This document shows, piece after piece, positions 26,149-40,784 of a stretch of DNA of 64,000 bases (its first letter is position 1; every line of letters begins with the position of its first letter). The stretch is from positions 87,501 to 151,500 of the forward strand of contig NW_026973708.1 in assembly GCF_035594125.1 (NCBI RefSeq). The letters are read 5' to 3'. The notes under the pieces are model-generated. The model made no database searches. It had not been told where the DNA came from and saw nothing but the letters and a program-made list of their open reading frames with translations. The position numbers were made by a program, and so were the translations under genes. Source of the stretch: Scylla paramamosain. Taxonomy: Eukaryota; Arthropoda; Malacostraca; Decapoda; Portunidae.

Positions 26149-29100
26149 TAGGAGGAGGCAGTAGACACCTGCCGAAACGATAATTACTCCCAGTGAGGTC
26201 TAAAGCACTGTTCAGGGGGTGCTGTGAACTTATCATTAAACCCAGCTGTGACCTCACTGAACGTTTCCCTTTGTGTCTCACAACACAAGGGGGTAGTCAC
26301 AGCCTGCCCTCTAAAGACAACTCTCTTCCTCCACACAAAACTACAAGCACCTAATAACACACACACCCTTCACTCAAAAAATTTTAAAATCATGGCGACT
26401 CCTACACCAGCCTCGGAGTCCCCATCTGGGGAGGGGACCATAAATGTCCCCAGGTCGGACTGCCTTTCCGTCGACGACCCTAAGTGTCTTGACACCCCCC
26501 TCAACTTTTTCTTCATTAACTTCTGCAACATTCGCGGTCTAAGATCTAATTTTCAATCTGTAGAACACCACCTCTCCTCTTCTAAACCTCATCTTCTTTT
26601 CCTCACTGAAACTCGGGTGTCAGAGGCAACTGACAGTAGCCCCTTTTCTGTTCCCTCCTACTTTCTCTATCCTCATTTTCGATCCAAAGCTGGATGCTGC
26701 GTTTATGTGCGCAATGACTTAACCTGCTCTCGTGCCCACATTCTTGAAACTTCCGAGTTTTCCACCATCTGGCTATGACTACAGAGTCATTCTCATACTA
26801 AATTTATCTGTGTTGTATACCTCTCTCCTAACTCCTCTGACTATAAGAAATTCTTTGACTACTTAACTTCCAAAGTGGAGCACATTCTGACCCTCTTCCC
26901 TTTTGCAGAGATCTCCATTCTTGGAGACTTCAATGTTCACCACCAGCTTTGGCTTTCCTCTCCCTTCACTGACCATCCTGGTGAACTAGCCTACAACTTT
27001 GCTGTCCTCCATCACCTAGAGCAATTGGTGCAACACCCTATTCGTATTCTTGACCGTCTTGGAGATACGCCCAACATTCTTGACCTTTTCCTGACCGCTA
27101 ATCCTTCTGCTTATGCTGTCACCCTTTCTTCTCCGTTGGGCTCCTCCGATCACAATCTCATATCTTTATCTTGTCCTATCACTCCAATCCCTCCTCAGGA
27201 TCCCCCTAAGCGAAGGTGCCTCTGGTGTTTTGCCTCTGCTAGTTGGGGGGACCTGAGGCGGTATTTTGCTGATTTTCCTTGGAATGACTACTGCTTCCGT
27301 GTCAGAGACCCGTCTTTGTGTGCTGAGCGCATAACAGAGGTGATAGTGTCTGGCATGGAGGCGTACATTCCTCACTCTTTTTCTCGTCCTAAACCTTCTA
27401 AACCTTGGTTTAACACAGCTTGTTCTCGTGCTATACATGATAGAGAGGTGGCCCACAAAAGGTACTTAAGCCTTCCTTCACCAGAATCTCATGCACTTTA
27501 TATTTCTGCCCGGAACCATGCCAAGTCTGTTCTCCAACTAGCCAAAAACTCCTTCATTAACAGAAAATGTCAAAACCTTTCAAGATCTAACTCCCCTCGT
27601 GATTTCTGGCATCTAGCCAAAAATGTCTCCAATAACTTTGCTTCTTCTTCTTTCCCTCCTCTACTTCAACCAGATGGCACCACTGCTATCACATCTATTT
27701 CTAAAGCTGAACTCTTTGCTCAAACCTTTGCTAAAAACTCTACCTTGGACGATTCTGGGCTTGTTCCTCCCTCTCCTCCACCCTCTGACTACTTCATGCC
27801 ACGTATTAAAATTCTTCGTAATGATGTTTTCCATGCCCTCGCTGGCCTAAACCCTCGGAAGGCTTATGGACCTGATGGGGTCCCTCCTATTGTTCTCCGA
27901 AACTGTGCCTCCGTGCTTGCACCTTGCCTAGTCAAACTCTTTCAGCTCTGTCTGTCAACATCTACCTTTCCTTCTTGCTGGAAGTTTGCCTACATTCAAC
28001 CTGTTCCTAAAAAGGGTGACCGCTCTAATCCCTCAAACTACCGTCCTATTGCTTTAATTTCCTGCTTATCTAAAGTTTTTGAATCTATCCTCAACAGGAA
28101 GATTCTTAAACATCTATCACTTCACAACCTTCTATCTGATCGCCAGTATGGGTTCCATCAAGGCCGCTCTATTGGTGATCTTCTGGCTTTCCTTACAGAG
28201 TCTTGGTCATCCTCTTTTAGAGACTTTGGTGAAACTTTTGCTGTTGCCTTGGACATATCAAAAGCCTTTGATAGAGTCTGGCACAAAGCTTTGATTTCCA
28301 AACTACCCTCCTACGGTTTCTATCCTTCTCTCTGTAACTTCATCTCAAGTTTCCTTTCTGACCATTCTATTGCTGCTGTGGTAGACGGTCACTGTTCTTC
28401 TCCTAAATCTATTAACAGTGGTGTTCCTCAGGGTTCTGTCCTGTCACCCACTCTCTTCTTATTATTCATTAATGATCTTCTAAACCAAACTTCTTGTCCT
28501 ATCCACTCTTATGCTGATGATACCACCCTGCACTTTTCCACGTCTTTTCATAGACGTCCAACCCTTCAGGAGGTAAACATATCACGCAGGGAAGCCACAG
28601 AACGCCTGACTTCTGATCTTTCTAAAATTTCTGATTGGGGCAGAGCAAACTTGGTATTGTTCAATGCCTCAAAAACTCAATTCCTCCATCTATCAACTCG
28701 ACACAATCTTCCAGACAACTATCCCCTCTTCTTCAATGACACTCAACTGTCCCCCTCTTCTACACTGAACATCCTCGGTCTGTCCCTTACTTATAATCTG
28801 AACTGGAAACTTCACATCTCATCTCTAGCTAAAACAGCTTCTATGAAGTTAGGTGTTCTGAGACGTCTCCGCCAGTTTTTCTCACCCCCCCAGCTGCTAA
28901 CTCTGTACAAGGGCCTTATCCGTCCATGTATGGAGTATGCTTCACATGTCTGGGGGGGTTCCACTCATACTGCTGTTCTAGACAGGGTGGAATCAAAAGC
29001 TTTTCGTCTCATCAACTCCTCTCCTCTAACTGACTGTCTTCAGCCTCTCTCTCACCGCCGCAATGTTGCATCTCTAGCTGTCTCCTACCGCTATTTTCAT

Positions 29101-29469
29101 GCTAACTGCTCTTCTGATCTTGCTAACTGCATGCCTCCCCTCCTTCCGCGGCCTCGCTGCACAAGACTTTCTTCTTTCTCTCACTCCTATTCTGTCCACC
29201 TCTCTAACGCAAGAGTTAACCAGTATTCTCAATCATTCATCCCTTTCTCTGGTAAACTCTGGAACTCCTTGCCTGCTTCTGTATTTCCACCTTCCTATGA
29301 CTTGAATTCCTTCAAGAGGGAGGTTTCAAGACACTTATCCACCAATTTTTGACCACTGCTTTGACCCTTTTAAGGGACTGGCATTTCAGTGGGCATTTTT
29401 TTTTCATTAGATTTTTGTTGCCCTTGGCCAGTATCCTTCCTACATAAAAAAAAAAAAAAAAAAAAAAAA
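26149..29469 (+). mobile_element. LINE A, nearly full-length, with poly(A)
   Basis: 3.3-kb non-LTR retrotransposon. The 5' end is shared with positions 1-56 (start TAGGAGGAGGCAGTAGAC). There is a 240-bp 5' UTR, one long EN-RT ORF, a 3' UTR with GGGCATTTTT and TTGCCCTTGGCCAGTATCC, and an A-tail at 29446-29469. There is no ORF1. It is the reference copy for the ten LINE A pieces in the window. The left flank is a short stretch after the piggyBac remnant; no clear target duplication is seen. Confidence 0.92.
26392..29352 (+). pseudogene. LINE A EN-RT ORF with one internal TGA
   Basis: Starts at ATG 26392 (MATPTPASESPSGEGT) and runs 986 codons in one frame, broken only by TGA at 26776-26778 between the two halves of the endonuclease. 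The APE endonuclease shows [31 protein letters not shown] and GSSDHNLIS. The RT shows [29 protein letters not shown] and [10 protein letters not shown]. The C-terminus has [16 protein letters not shown]. The rest of the frame is intact, so the stop is probably recent; a CGA to TGA transition is the simplest explanation, but that is inference. Upstream in-frame Met codons exist (26224), yet the UTR-like sequence favours 26392. Confidence 0.88.
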
Positions 29470-29640
29470 CCAGTCACGTACACTGATAAGCTCTTGTCTG
29501 CACGCTACAGTGCATATTTACAAAAAGTAGCAAGATTTCTATTCTGTGGAGAGTAGCTAACTAGTCCCCTCAGCCCTCCCCCACCCACTGCAGTGATGTC
29601 ACAAGTGCCTAACTCCTGACTGGCTGCTGCCTGCCTCCCC

Positions 29641-30743
<1,103 letters not shown>

Positions 30744-31529
30744 TTAGGCTACAACCACACTGAGAGTGAGAAAGCTAGTGAGTGGCGAGAGCTAAAAGCA
30801 AGAAATTTTATACATTATAACTAGCAGCCAGAGAATGGTATTCAATATTTCTGCTGTATCTTGCCTCATAAGCTAGATAGGGCATTTTGATTCAAATGCT
30901 CAATTCAGCAGAACTCAGATTTACTTGTGAAAGTTTGGTAAAAACAATAATAAAGATTTTATGATGAGTTGAAGTCAAAAACCTGTTTTGAAATGTTTAT
31001 AACACATTTTACTTATGGCTGCCATATTCAGCAGCTATGGTATGAATGCTAAAAGTCTCCCAAACACATTGCTATAAGCAGATCTTTCAAAAACTGCCAC
31101 ATCAATGAACCATGAGACTCTGTAGCATTTTCACCTCATTACTCATGCACACTGACAGTGGCTTATGTTCACTGTGGTGATGATGCCTTGCAAGGCTACT
31201 TGGTTCTTGCCTCCTTTACAGCAAAACTATGCCCCTATTGTATCTCTCAAATAATTATTTTACAATGCATCATTATGTTTTGCCATATTATGATGACGAA
31301 ATTTTCTCTCCCATCACATACTGACATGACATCCTTATCTTCTAGTTTCATAGATAGCATGTATACAAAGTTTTGATGATGAACTTGTCAATCATGACCT
31401 TGAACTCAATGTCCAGTAAATCAGGTGGTGTCAGTGGGGGATAGGTTGTGGAGGGTGGAAGTCTGTTGCCATGGCAACTCCCACCTGAAATTGCTTTCAA
31501 TGTGGCCACTCACTCACCTGATCTCTCAG

Positions 31530-31665
<136 letters not shown>

Positions 31666-32039
31666 CCTTTCAAATATATTATGCCTCTTGTCTCTGAAAT
31701 GTTTCATATATACGCCTTGCCTATTACTTGAAATTAGAGTGATTTTTGGTAGAGTTTTTAATTTCACATATCATGTCAGATTAGATTGAACCAAGCTACT
31801 ACACTTACTTAGCACTTACATCATGTCTTTATAGTTTTACTGTGAGATGATGCAGGAGAGAAAGTAGATCACACACACAAACAAACATTGATCACACTGC
31901 CTGATTGTGATTGATTAGACATGATCAGCTGATCAGCAACACATACCCTGTTATCCTTCACTTATGAGTCATGTGTATTTACATTTTTACATGAAATACT
32001 GCAGGAAAGAGAATAACAACTACACTAAAAATATATACC

Positions 32040-32042
<3 letters not shown>

Positions 32043-32094
<52 letters not shown>

Positions 32095-32119
32095 ACACAC
32101 ACACACACACACACACACA
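32043..32119. repeat. (CA)n microsatellite
   Basis: CA repeat with one CAGACA interruption. It lies exactly at the 5' truncation point of the CR1-like LINE that follows. Confidence 0.95.
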
Positions 32120-33290
32120 AGGGCAATCAATATTGTGCAGGAGAGAGATGGATGGTGGATAGTGTCTATTTATTTTTGAAGAAAGTGTTTTGACAAAGTA
32201 CCACACTGAAGATTGCTATGGAAGATAAAAAAAATTAAGGAAAAATTGGAGGGAGACTACTGGAGTGGATGGAGGATTATCTGGATGATAGAGAGATGAG
32301 AACAGTAATACAAGACCAGAATTCATCTTGGCTGAAAGTAACTAGTGGTATCCCACAGGGGTCCGTGTTGGGACCGATAATGTTTGTAATATATGTGAAT
32401 GACATAAAAGAAGAAATAAACAGTTATATGAATTTATTTGCAGATGATGCTAAGCTGATGAGAAGGGTAGAAAATGTAAATGACTGTATGGTATTGCAAG
32501 ATGATTTAGTTAAGATAAATAGATGGAGTAAATCTTGGCATACGGAATTCAATTTAAGTAAATGTAAAGTAATGGAGTTTGGTAAGAGTAAGAAAAGAAT
32601 ACAATATCATTATGAAATGGATGGTGTGAAGTTACAGAAATCAAAAGAGGAGGTGGATTTGGGAGTAACAGTTACTGAAAATTTGACTCTGGACAGACAC
32701 ATTGATAAAATTACTGGAGAGACGATGAATTTGTTAAAAAGAGTAAGAATGGCATTCTCATATTTGGATAAAGAAATTATTAAAAAAGTTGTTGATTTCC
32801 ATGATAAGACCAAGATTGGAATATATGGCAGTGGTGTGGTCTCCTCATACAAAGAGGAATATTATAAAATTAGAAAGAGTACAAAGAGCAGTCACTAAGA
32901 TGGTTCCTGAGTTGAGTAAATCAACCTATGAAGAGGGATTAAGAGTGTTGGAAATTCCTACCCTTGAAAATAGGAGAGAGAGAGGGGTTTAATAAACATC
33001 TATAGAATGATAAATGGTATGGAAAATGTGGACAAAGAATGTTTTATAACTTTAGACACAGAGTACAAGGAGACACAGTAAGAAGCTGTAGAAAGTTAAC
33101 TGTAGAAAAGACATCACGAAGTATAGTTTTCCTCACAGAAGTGTGAACAAACGGAATGAACTCAGTGAAGATATTGTCAATGCCATAATTGTCCATGCTT
33201 TTAAGACCAAACTGGATAGATATAGAGACGGGATACTATGAGATTACTCCCCTCCCATAAACCACAACTAGGTAAACTAGGTAAATACAC
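32119..33290 (+). mobile_element. CR1-like LINE, 5'-truncated
   Basis: Same family as 2798-4625. Starts in the RT fingers (VSIYF and CFDKVPH at about 32160-32205), continues through the palm and thumb, and ends with CTAGGTAAACTAGGTAAATAC (33268-33288), which merges into CA repeats. It is truncated next to a (CA)n tract. Confidence 0.85.
32269..32898 (+). pseudogene. CR1-like RT fragment with intact FADDAKL
   Basis: The frame carries GIPQGSVLGPIMFVIYVNDI, the catalytic MNLFADDAKLMRRV, TEFNLSKCKVMEFGKSKKR and DLGVTVTENLTLDRHIDKI. A frame change near 32800 moves the continuation to IRPRLEYMAVVWSPHTKR (32789-32992). It is dead, but it preserves the catalytic aspartates lost in the copy at 3709. 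Confidence 0.82.
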
Positions 33291-34084
33291 ACACACATGT
33301 ACACAAACACAAATATGCATGTGGAAATTTATTGTGTGGCTAGCAAGGAGGTGGCTGTCAGCAGTGAACTCATTGATCATCGATTTTTGTCTTTTGTCAT
33401 ATTGTTTTGCGAGTGATCAAAAGAGACTATTTTTTTTTTTTTGCAATTTTTTTATATGATTATTCCTTATCAGATTTTTGTCGACAGAATTTCCTAAAAC
33501 TCTCTCTTGTTTAGAGTTTTGTTTTATTTGGGAAAAATCAGCTAGGGCGGCCTGTTTTCAACCCATTCCACAGACAATAAGGTTAAAGGGAGTTATACCA
33601 GAAATTAGGTAAATAGAGGTTTGTTTTATTGAGGGTTACTGTACCTATTAGTTTAGTTCCCTTTCACTTTACAGCATACTGTATTTTTTTATCAAAATAT
33701 TATGTACCATATGTTTAACAATTGTTTTTTGTTATGTTAAAATGAACTTTGAATAAGCCTAATAAGTGTGAGACATAGATTTTATGGTTTAGACAATAAA
33801 CATAAGTATATCTGAGCATTATAGGGATGCTTTCCCATATTTGCAGATTTTTGCTATTCACAGTACACTTTGGAACATAATCCTCATGAACAGTGGGGAA
33901 ACACTGTAGTATGCAGCCTAAGTCATTTCTGTGAAAATAGAGGGCAAGTTTAAGTACCACAGCTCCTAAGTCCCTCCAGAAGCTAATGGCACTGATTGTA
34001 TCACATGATCAAGGTGTTGAAAATAATGAGATTCAGTCTGTGTTTGGTTGTGAGGGAAGAAAGGCAGAAATTCATGCCCTCTCA

Positions 34085-35150
<1,066 letters not shown>

Positions 35151-35232
35151 ACCTCAGTTACTGAATGTCTCCCTTTTTGAACAAACCTCCCTCTCTGTCA
35201 TCTCCATTTCCCCTTATCTTTCAGAGATTAGG

Positions 35233-35334
<102 letters not shown>

Positions 35335-35703
35335 ATTATTAACAACAATATTTATGCATAGTGTACTACTGTTTCAACTTCATAACTACAGGCATAGGCT
35401 TACAGGCCTAGGCATCTGTATTAAGACTGCATTAGATGCATGGTAATTATAAGATGCTTTTTTCAAGAAAAGTGCATCTAATGCACTGGCAAATACAGTA
35501 CTTCTCTCTGGCCCCAGCAACTGATAGCTGTCCCTCAAGCACACAAGAAGGTTCTGTTGATAATTGGACTTGGATGTATTTTTGACCCTACTGTGGGTCC
35601 ATTCTGATGTTCATCCTCTCTCCTGTCACAGTAGGAAGACAATGCAATAAAAATAATAATTTCAGCCATGAGGTAATTTACATCATTCTGGCTCTGAACA
35701 CCT

Positions 35704-36523
<820 letters not shown>

Positions 36524-36817
36524 ACTGAAATTGTGGTTTTATTTCAGAATCACTACAAACTTACTTCTACTTTTGTGACTTGTCCTATTGGCTAGAGCTC
36601 CTCATACTGAGTATTTTGAGCCCATATATATTGTAGCAAATTAATAATAATGCTGTCAGCAATTTTTGAAAATCTATTGGCTTGCTTTTGGTTCTATTTC
36701 ATATTTAGTTAAGTTAGACTTATTTTAGTTAGGGTTGGTTTAGTTAGATTAGGCTTAGTTGAGTTAGGTTAGGTTTTGTTAGATTAGGATGCTAGCAGCA
36801 AGAGCAAGATCAAGAAC

Positions 36818-37144
36818 ATGACGGCCATCACAATAGGTAAAGTTTTCAGTGCAGTGTTGAATGAGAGACTGTGTAAATGGATTGAAAGAGCTGTAGTGCT
36901 GGGTGAAGAACAGAATGGATTTCATGTGGATAGGAGAGCTGAGGACAATATGTTTGTGGTGAATGAAATGATTGTGAAGAAAAAGAAGGATGGGGGTAAA
37001 TTGTACCTAGGTTTTCTGGATATTGATAAAGCTTATGATAGAGTGAACAGAGAAATGCTAGGTAGAGTCTTAGAAAAGATTGGATTGAATGCAAAGATGG
37101 TTAACACAGTGCAAAGTATGTATGTGGACACAAGAGCTGGATAA
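36818..37144 (+). pseudogene. LINE B RT, fingers/palm part
   Basis: Encodes GKVFSAVLNERLCKWIER, EEQNGFHVDRRAEDNMFVVN and the catalytic-block residues YLGFLDIDKAYDRVNREM, ending VDTRAG before TAA. The first Asp of the RT active site lies in LDIDKAYDRV. The same frame continues after the stop (ETDWMKSERG, LFSLYTEELAARM) to about 37280. Confidence 0.85.
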
Positions 37145-37283
37145 AGACTAGGAGACATAGAAACAGACTGGATGAAGAGTGAGAGAGGAGTTAGGAAAGG
37201 CTGTATAATGTTACCAACCCTTTTTAGCCTGTATACAGAGGAGTTAGCAGCTAGAATGAGAACAATGAATGTAAGGGATAAGT

Positions 37284-37712
37284 GTGGGGAATGATAAAAT
37301 ATGTGTGCTTCTTTATGCAGATGATGCAGTTGTTATGAGTGAATTGGCAGATGAGCTTCAAAGCTTGTTGGATGTTGTGGATGGGTATGGAAAAGTCTTT
37401 GGTGGAGTAAGGTTTAGCAGTGAGAAAAGCAAGGTAACGATTATGATTAAGTCAGAGGATGAAAGTAATGTGGTATGGAGACTTGGAGAGAATGAGTTGA
37501 AACAGGTGCAAGAATACAAGTACTTAGGGATGTGGACGAGTCCTAGTGGGTGTAGAAAGGCAAAGAATGAAAAGATAAGTATGGTAAACCAGTGGGTAGG
37601 TCGACTGGGAAGCGCAGTAAGGATGAGAGCAAGTAAGTATGATGTGTTGAGAGAAATGTGGAAGAATGTGGGTGTGCCAAATATAATGTATGGTATGAAT
37701 GTGATTGCATAG
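37284..37712 (+). pseudogene. LINE B RT, YADD and thumb part
   Basis: Carries the catalytic CVLLYADDAVVMSELADELQ, FSSEKSKVTIM, QEYKYLGMWTSPSGCRKAKN and ISMVNQWVGRLGSAVRMRAS. It ends at TAG after MNVIA. The motif is intact, but the ORF is separated by a frameshift from its upstream half. Confidence 0.85.
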
Positions 37713-37813
37713 AATGAAAGTTAAATTGATAAGTTAGAAGTGGGCCAGAGTAGAGTAGTAAGGATGGCACTGAGTGCTGCAAGGTATACAGCAGTTGAAG
37801 GCTGAGAGGTGAT

Positions 37814-38161
37814 ATGGGATGGAGCACCTTTAAGGAAAGACTCACAAAAGCCACACTTAGGTACAAAATTAGGCTTGAGAGAATGGATGATGCAAGAATA
37901 GCAAGGAAAGTGTACCTGTGGAATGAAAGTGGAAGCAAATGGAGGAACAGGAGCATGAAAATGACGGACAGGAGTGGATTACAAGTTGTGTGGGCGATAA
38001 GAATGGAGTTATGGCATGATAGGAATGAAAGAGTGGAGAAGACAGGAAAGGAGTGGATGGTGTTGTTGCTGGGACTGTGTAGAGAGGCCAATGAAAGAAT
38101 GATTGAGGCAGTGAAAGTGTTTCTAGAGAGAATATGGCATGCCAGATGTAGGAACAATTAG
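37814..38161 (+). pseudogene. LINE B C-terminal region, internally deleted
   Basis: GWSTFKERLTKATLRYKIRL and RMDDARIARKVYLW are followed by a jump to ELWHDRNERVEKTGKEWMVL and ANERMIEAVKVFLERIWHAR. No Cys/His-rich knuckle is seen between the two parts, although LINEs of this type commonly have one, so an internal deletion is likely. Confidence 0.7.
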
Positions 38162-38297
38162 TGTAGAGGATGCTGTTCCTTTCTCTTTGTTTTTCCCCTT
38201 CTACAGGAGTTGCAGATCCAAAGGCCTGGCTTAGGAGTGATCCTGAGCCACATATACTAGCAAGATCAAGATCAAGATCACAAGAACAGCAGCAGCA

Positions 38298-39044
38298 ATG
38301 AATGGAGGTTGCCTCAATGAATGGAGGAACCAGGATGAGGAAAAAGAAGAGAGAGTGGAGCAGAGCACCCAGACAGAAAACCTGATGAAAGAGGCAGAAG
38401 CACAGACGACGAAGACTGAAGAAAGAAAAGACCAGCAAGAAGTGGTGGAAGTGGCCAGAACAGACAGACGCCCAAGGAAGAAGAGAATGGTAATCAAGAA
38501 AGCCCCAGTACGTGTCATTGGAGACAGCATGGTAAGGAAGACTCCCGACTTTGTGAGAAGGGAAATTGAGTGCACCAGCATGGGAGGTGCTAAGATCCAA
38601 GATGTCAAGAGGAAAGTCAAGGAAGAAGTGCAAGAAATGGAAGAGAGAAGCCTGCTAGTTGTCCAAGGAGGAGGCAACAACTTAGTAGAGGCAGGTGCTG
38701 AAGACACAGTAAAGGAAGTGATAGAAGCAGTGAGGGCAGCAGAAGAGAAGATGTGTGTGGCTGTGGTGGGGGTCCTGCAGCGCCCACGGGAAGGAGTGCA
38801 GCATGAGAGGGTCAGAAGAGAAACGAACCGCAAGATATGCATGGAACTCGTGAAGGTCAAGATGGAATGGATGGCAGAGAAGAAGGGCAACATGAGCTTC
38901 CTGGACATGGATGGGATCCTCGACCAGGACAAATTCTTCGGGAGAGACGGGGTCCACCTCAACCACAACGTGAATGAGAGGCTAGGACGTCGACTGGCCG
39001 AGTGGATGAGGGCGAGGCAGGTGTGTTGTGTGGACGACGCATGA
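38298..39044 (+). CDS. LINE B ORF1, SGNH/GDSL hydrolase-like
   Basis: Open frame of 248 residues. The N-terminal 75 residues are charged and low-complexity (NLMKEAEAQTTKTEERKDQQ). The rest has the blocks of an SGNH hydrolase: VRVIGDSMVRK (block I, Ser in GDS, about residue 74), VVQGGGNNLV (GxND-like block III, about 115) and FGRDGVHLNHNVNERLG (DxxH block V, about 215-231). Esterase-like ORF1 proteins are known in CR1/L2-type LINEs. No stops interrupt it. The start at 38298 follows closely on the 3' tail of the other half, so the true N-terminus could be truncated. Confidence 0.8.
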   Translation: MNGGCLNEWRNQDEEKEERVEQSTQTENLMKEAEAQTTKTEERKDQQEVVEVARTDRRPRKKRMVIKKAPVRVIGDSMVRKTPDFVRREIECTSMGGAKIQDVKRKVKEEVQEMEERSLLVVQGGGNNLVEAGAEDTVKEVIEAVRAAEEKMCVAVVGVLQRPREGVQHERVRRETNRKICMELVKVKMEWMAEKKGNMSFLDMDGILDQDKFFGRDGVHLNHNVNERLGRRLAEWMRARQVCCVDDA

Positions 39045-39060
39045 TGAGGAGGACCCACTG

Positions 39061-40740
39061 ATGTCAGCAAACATGGAAGAAAAGAGACTAACCAGGCAAG
39101 TAAATGTGAAGATTGGCTGTATGAATGTGAGAGGATGGGGTGTGGGCAAGTTTGAGGATGTATGCAAGGAGCTCAGGGAGTGGAGGTTTGACTCAGTCGG
39201 GCTCACTGAGACTCACCTGAGAGATGATGTACGAATGGAGGGATGCGAGTACGTTATGATTGGAAAGGGGCGTAAGGCACAGGAAACACTGGGAGGAGGC
39301 GTAGCCCTACTCTACAAGAAAGAAAGAGGACTGAAAGTAGAGGAGATTGATGTGGGGGAGTGTACAAGTAGTGAGGATGTGCTTGCAGTCAGAGTGGAAT
39401 GCATGGATGGTCGTGGCAGACCAGAGAAGGTGGTACTGGTGGTAGCGTACATGACTGTCATGGGTGAAAGAGCAGAGAGGGAAAATAGGAGGAAGTATGA
39501 CATACTTAAGAAAGTTGTGAGAGAGCATGGAGAGGAGAGAGTGCTAGTTATGGGTGACATGAATGCACATGTGGGAATACTGGGGGAACAGGTGAACAGG
39601 AATGGTGAAATGCTTGGAGAGTTCCTTGATGAACTGGGGCTGGAAAATCTGAATGTTACTTTGGCTGAGGGGCGTGTGACTTGGAGTGCAAGAGAACAGG
39701 AATCGGCAATTGACTACATGTTGGTGAATGGAAGAATGCGTGAAATTGTGTCGCACATGTGGATAGATGAGGATGGTTTGGTTGATATTGTGTCCGATCA
39801 CAACATGCTAGTTGTGGAGTGCTTGATGCAGGGTGGGAATGAAGTGAAAGTGGCAAGTAAGAAAAAGAAGTGGAGACTGAGAGATGTAGGGTGGGAGAAC
39901 TTTCAGGTTGATCTGAGTGAGAGAAGCTGGGACGACGAAAGTGTGCATGACGTGGAGCATCTGAATGAGAAACTGGTTGAGGACGTGAGGGGTGCTGCTG
40001 AGAACCAGATAGGGTTTGTGAGAGTAGGTAGAAGAAAGAATGTATGTAAACCATGGTGGAATGATGAAATCAGAGCAGCTAGGAAGGAGCGAAAGAGAAT
40101 GAGTAGACAGTGTAGATGGCTGAGGAAAAAGAGGCATGAAAGCGATGAGGCAGAGAATGAGTATTAGAATGCATGGGCAGCGTATGTGAAGCAGCAGCGG
40201 TTGACAAGACGAATGATAATGAATGCTAAAGTGAAGAGTGAAAGGAGCGTGATTCAATCTTTAAGGGAGAAAGGTATGGAAGGTGGCCGTGAATGGTACA
40301 AGTTCATGAGAGGTGAGAATATGTCAGGCAGTGTTGTTGTGGAGAGTCTAAAAGTGGAGGGTGTAGTTATAACAGAGAAGGACAGAATCAGGGAGGCAAT
40401 CAAAGGGTTCTGGGAAGAAGTAGGTGGGGTAGGTGAGATGTTTAGTGTGAGAGAAGAATGTGTAACACTGGAAAGAAAGAATGCAGATGAACTGGATGAA
40501 AGAATCAGTAGGGATGAAGTGGAGAGGTGTGTGAGAAGGCAGAAGAATGGCAAGGCAGCAGGTCCAGATGATATACCCTATGAGTTCTACAAGAATGGTG
40601 GGGAGGTAGTGATAGACAGAATGACTGAGTTATTCAACCGAGTGTGGGATGAAGAGAGAGTGCCAAGAAAGTGGAATAAGAGCCGAGTGTGTCTGTTGCA
40701 TAAGGAGGGATTTAAGAGTAAGAATGAGCTGAAGAACTAA
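39061..40740 (+). pseudogene. LINE B ORF2: APE endonuclease and RT start
   Basis: The frame is open from 39028 to a TAG at 40165-40167, with a likely start at ATG 39061 (MSANMEEKRLTRQVNV). Endonuclease motifs: KIGCMNVRGWGVGKFED, VGLTETHLRDDV, RVLVMGDMNAHVGILGE, ESAIDYMLVNGRM and VSDHNMLVVE. After the single in-frame TAG the same frame continues to 40740 with ERCVRRQKNGKAAGPDDIPY and SRVCLLHKEGFKSK of the RT N-terminus. It breaks before the YRP block. ORF1 and ORF2 overlap in different frames (39028-39044). Confidence 0.83.
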
Positions 40741-40784
40741 AAATGCATAAAAAAAATATTAAAATAAAGTAGATTCATCTGCCA

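Larger units (their letters stand above)
36797..38283 (+). mobile_element. LINE B, 3' half
   Basis: RT from just after the KNYRP-type block to the C-terminus, plus a short 3' UTR and a hexamer tail (AAGATC repeated at about 38260-38280). An AAGAGCAAGATCAAGAAC motif similar to the tail also precedes the first RT codons (36801-36817). The RT is broken by a stop at 37142, a one-base shift near 37283 and a stop at 37710. Confidence 0.85.
38284..40740 (+). mobile_element. LINE B, 5' half
   Basis: Follows the tail of the 3' half directly. It contains ORF1 (SGNH type), the endonuclease and the N-terminal RT, and stops at about 40740 after LHKEGFKSKNELKN. At the corresponding residue the 3' half at 36818 begins. 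LINEs normally keep the 3' end, so a piece lacking it is unusual. Confidence 0.82.

Noticed and set aside
27166..27456. Minus-strand frame with R/C/H-rich peptide repeated in several LINE A copies (also 2148-2399, 7162-7365)
   Set aside because: Antisense shadow of the LINE A endonuclease-RT linker, conserved only because the sense frame is.
36700..36790. TTAGG-like runs resembling arthropod telomere repeat
   Set aside because: Degenerate mixture of GTTAG, TTAGGTT and TTAGATT without a pure (TTAGG)n block; interstitial low complexity is a sufficient explanation.
38231..39070. Long minus-strand frames opposite LINE B ORF1 (254 and 279 codons)
   Set aside because: Shadows of the purine-rich ORF1 and its upstream sequence; leucine/serine-rich with no domain.
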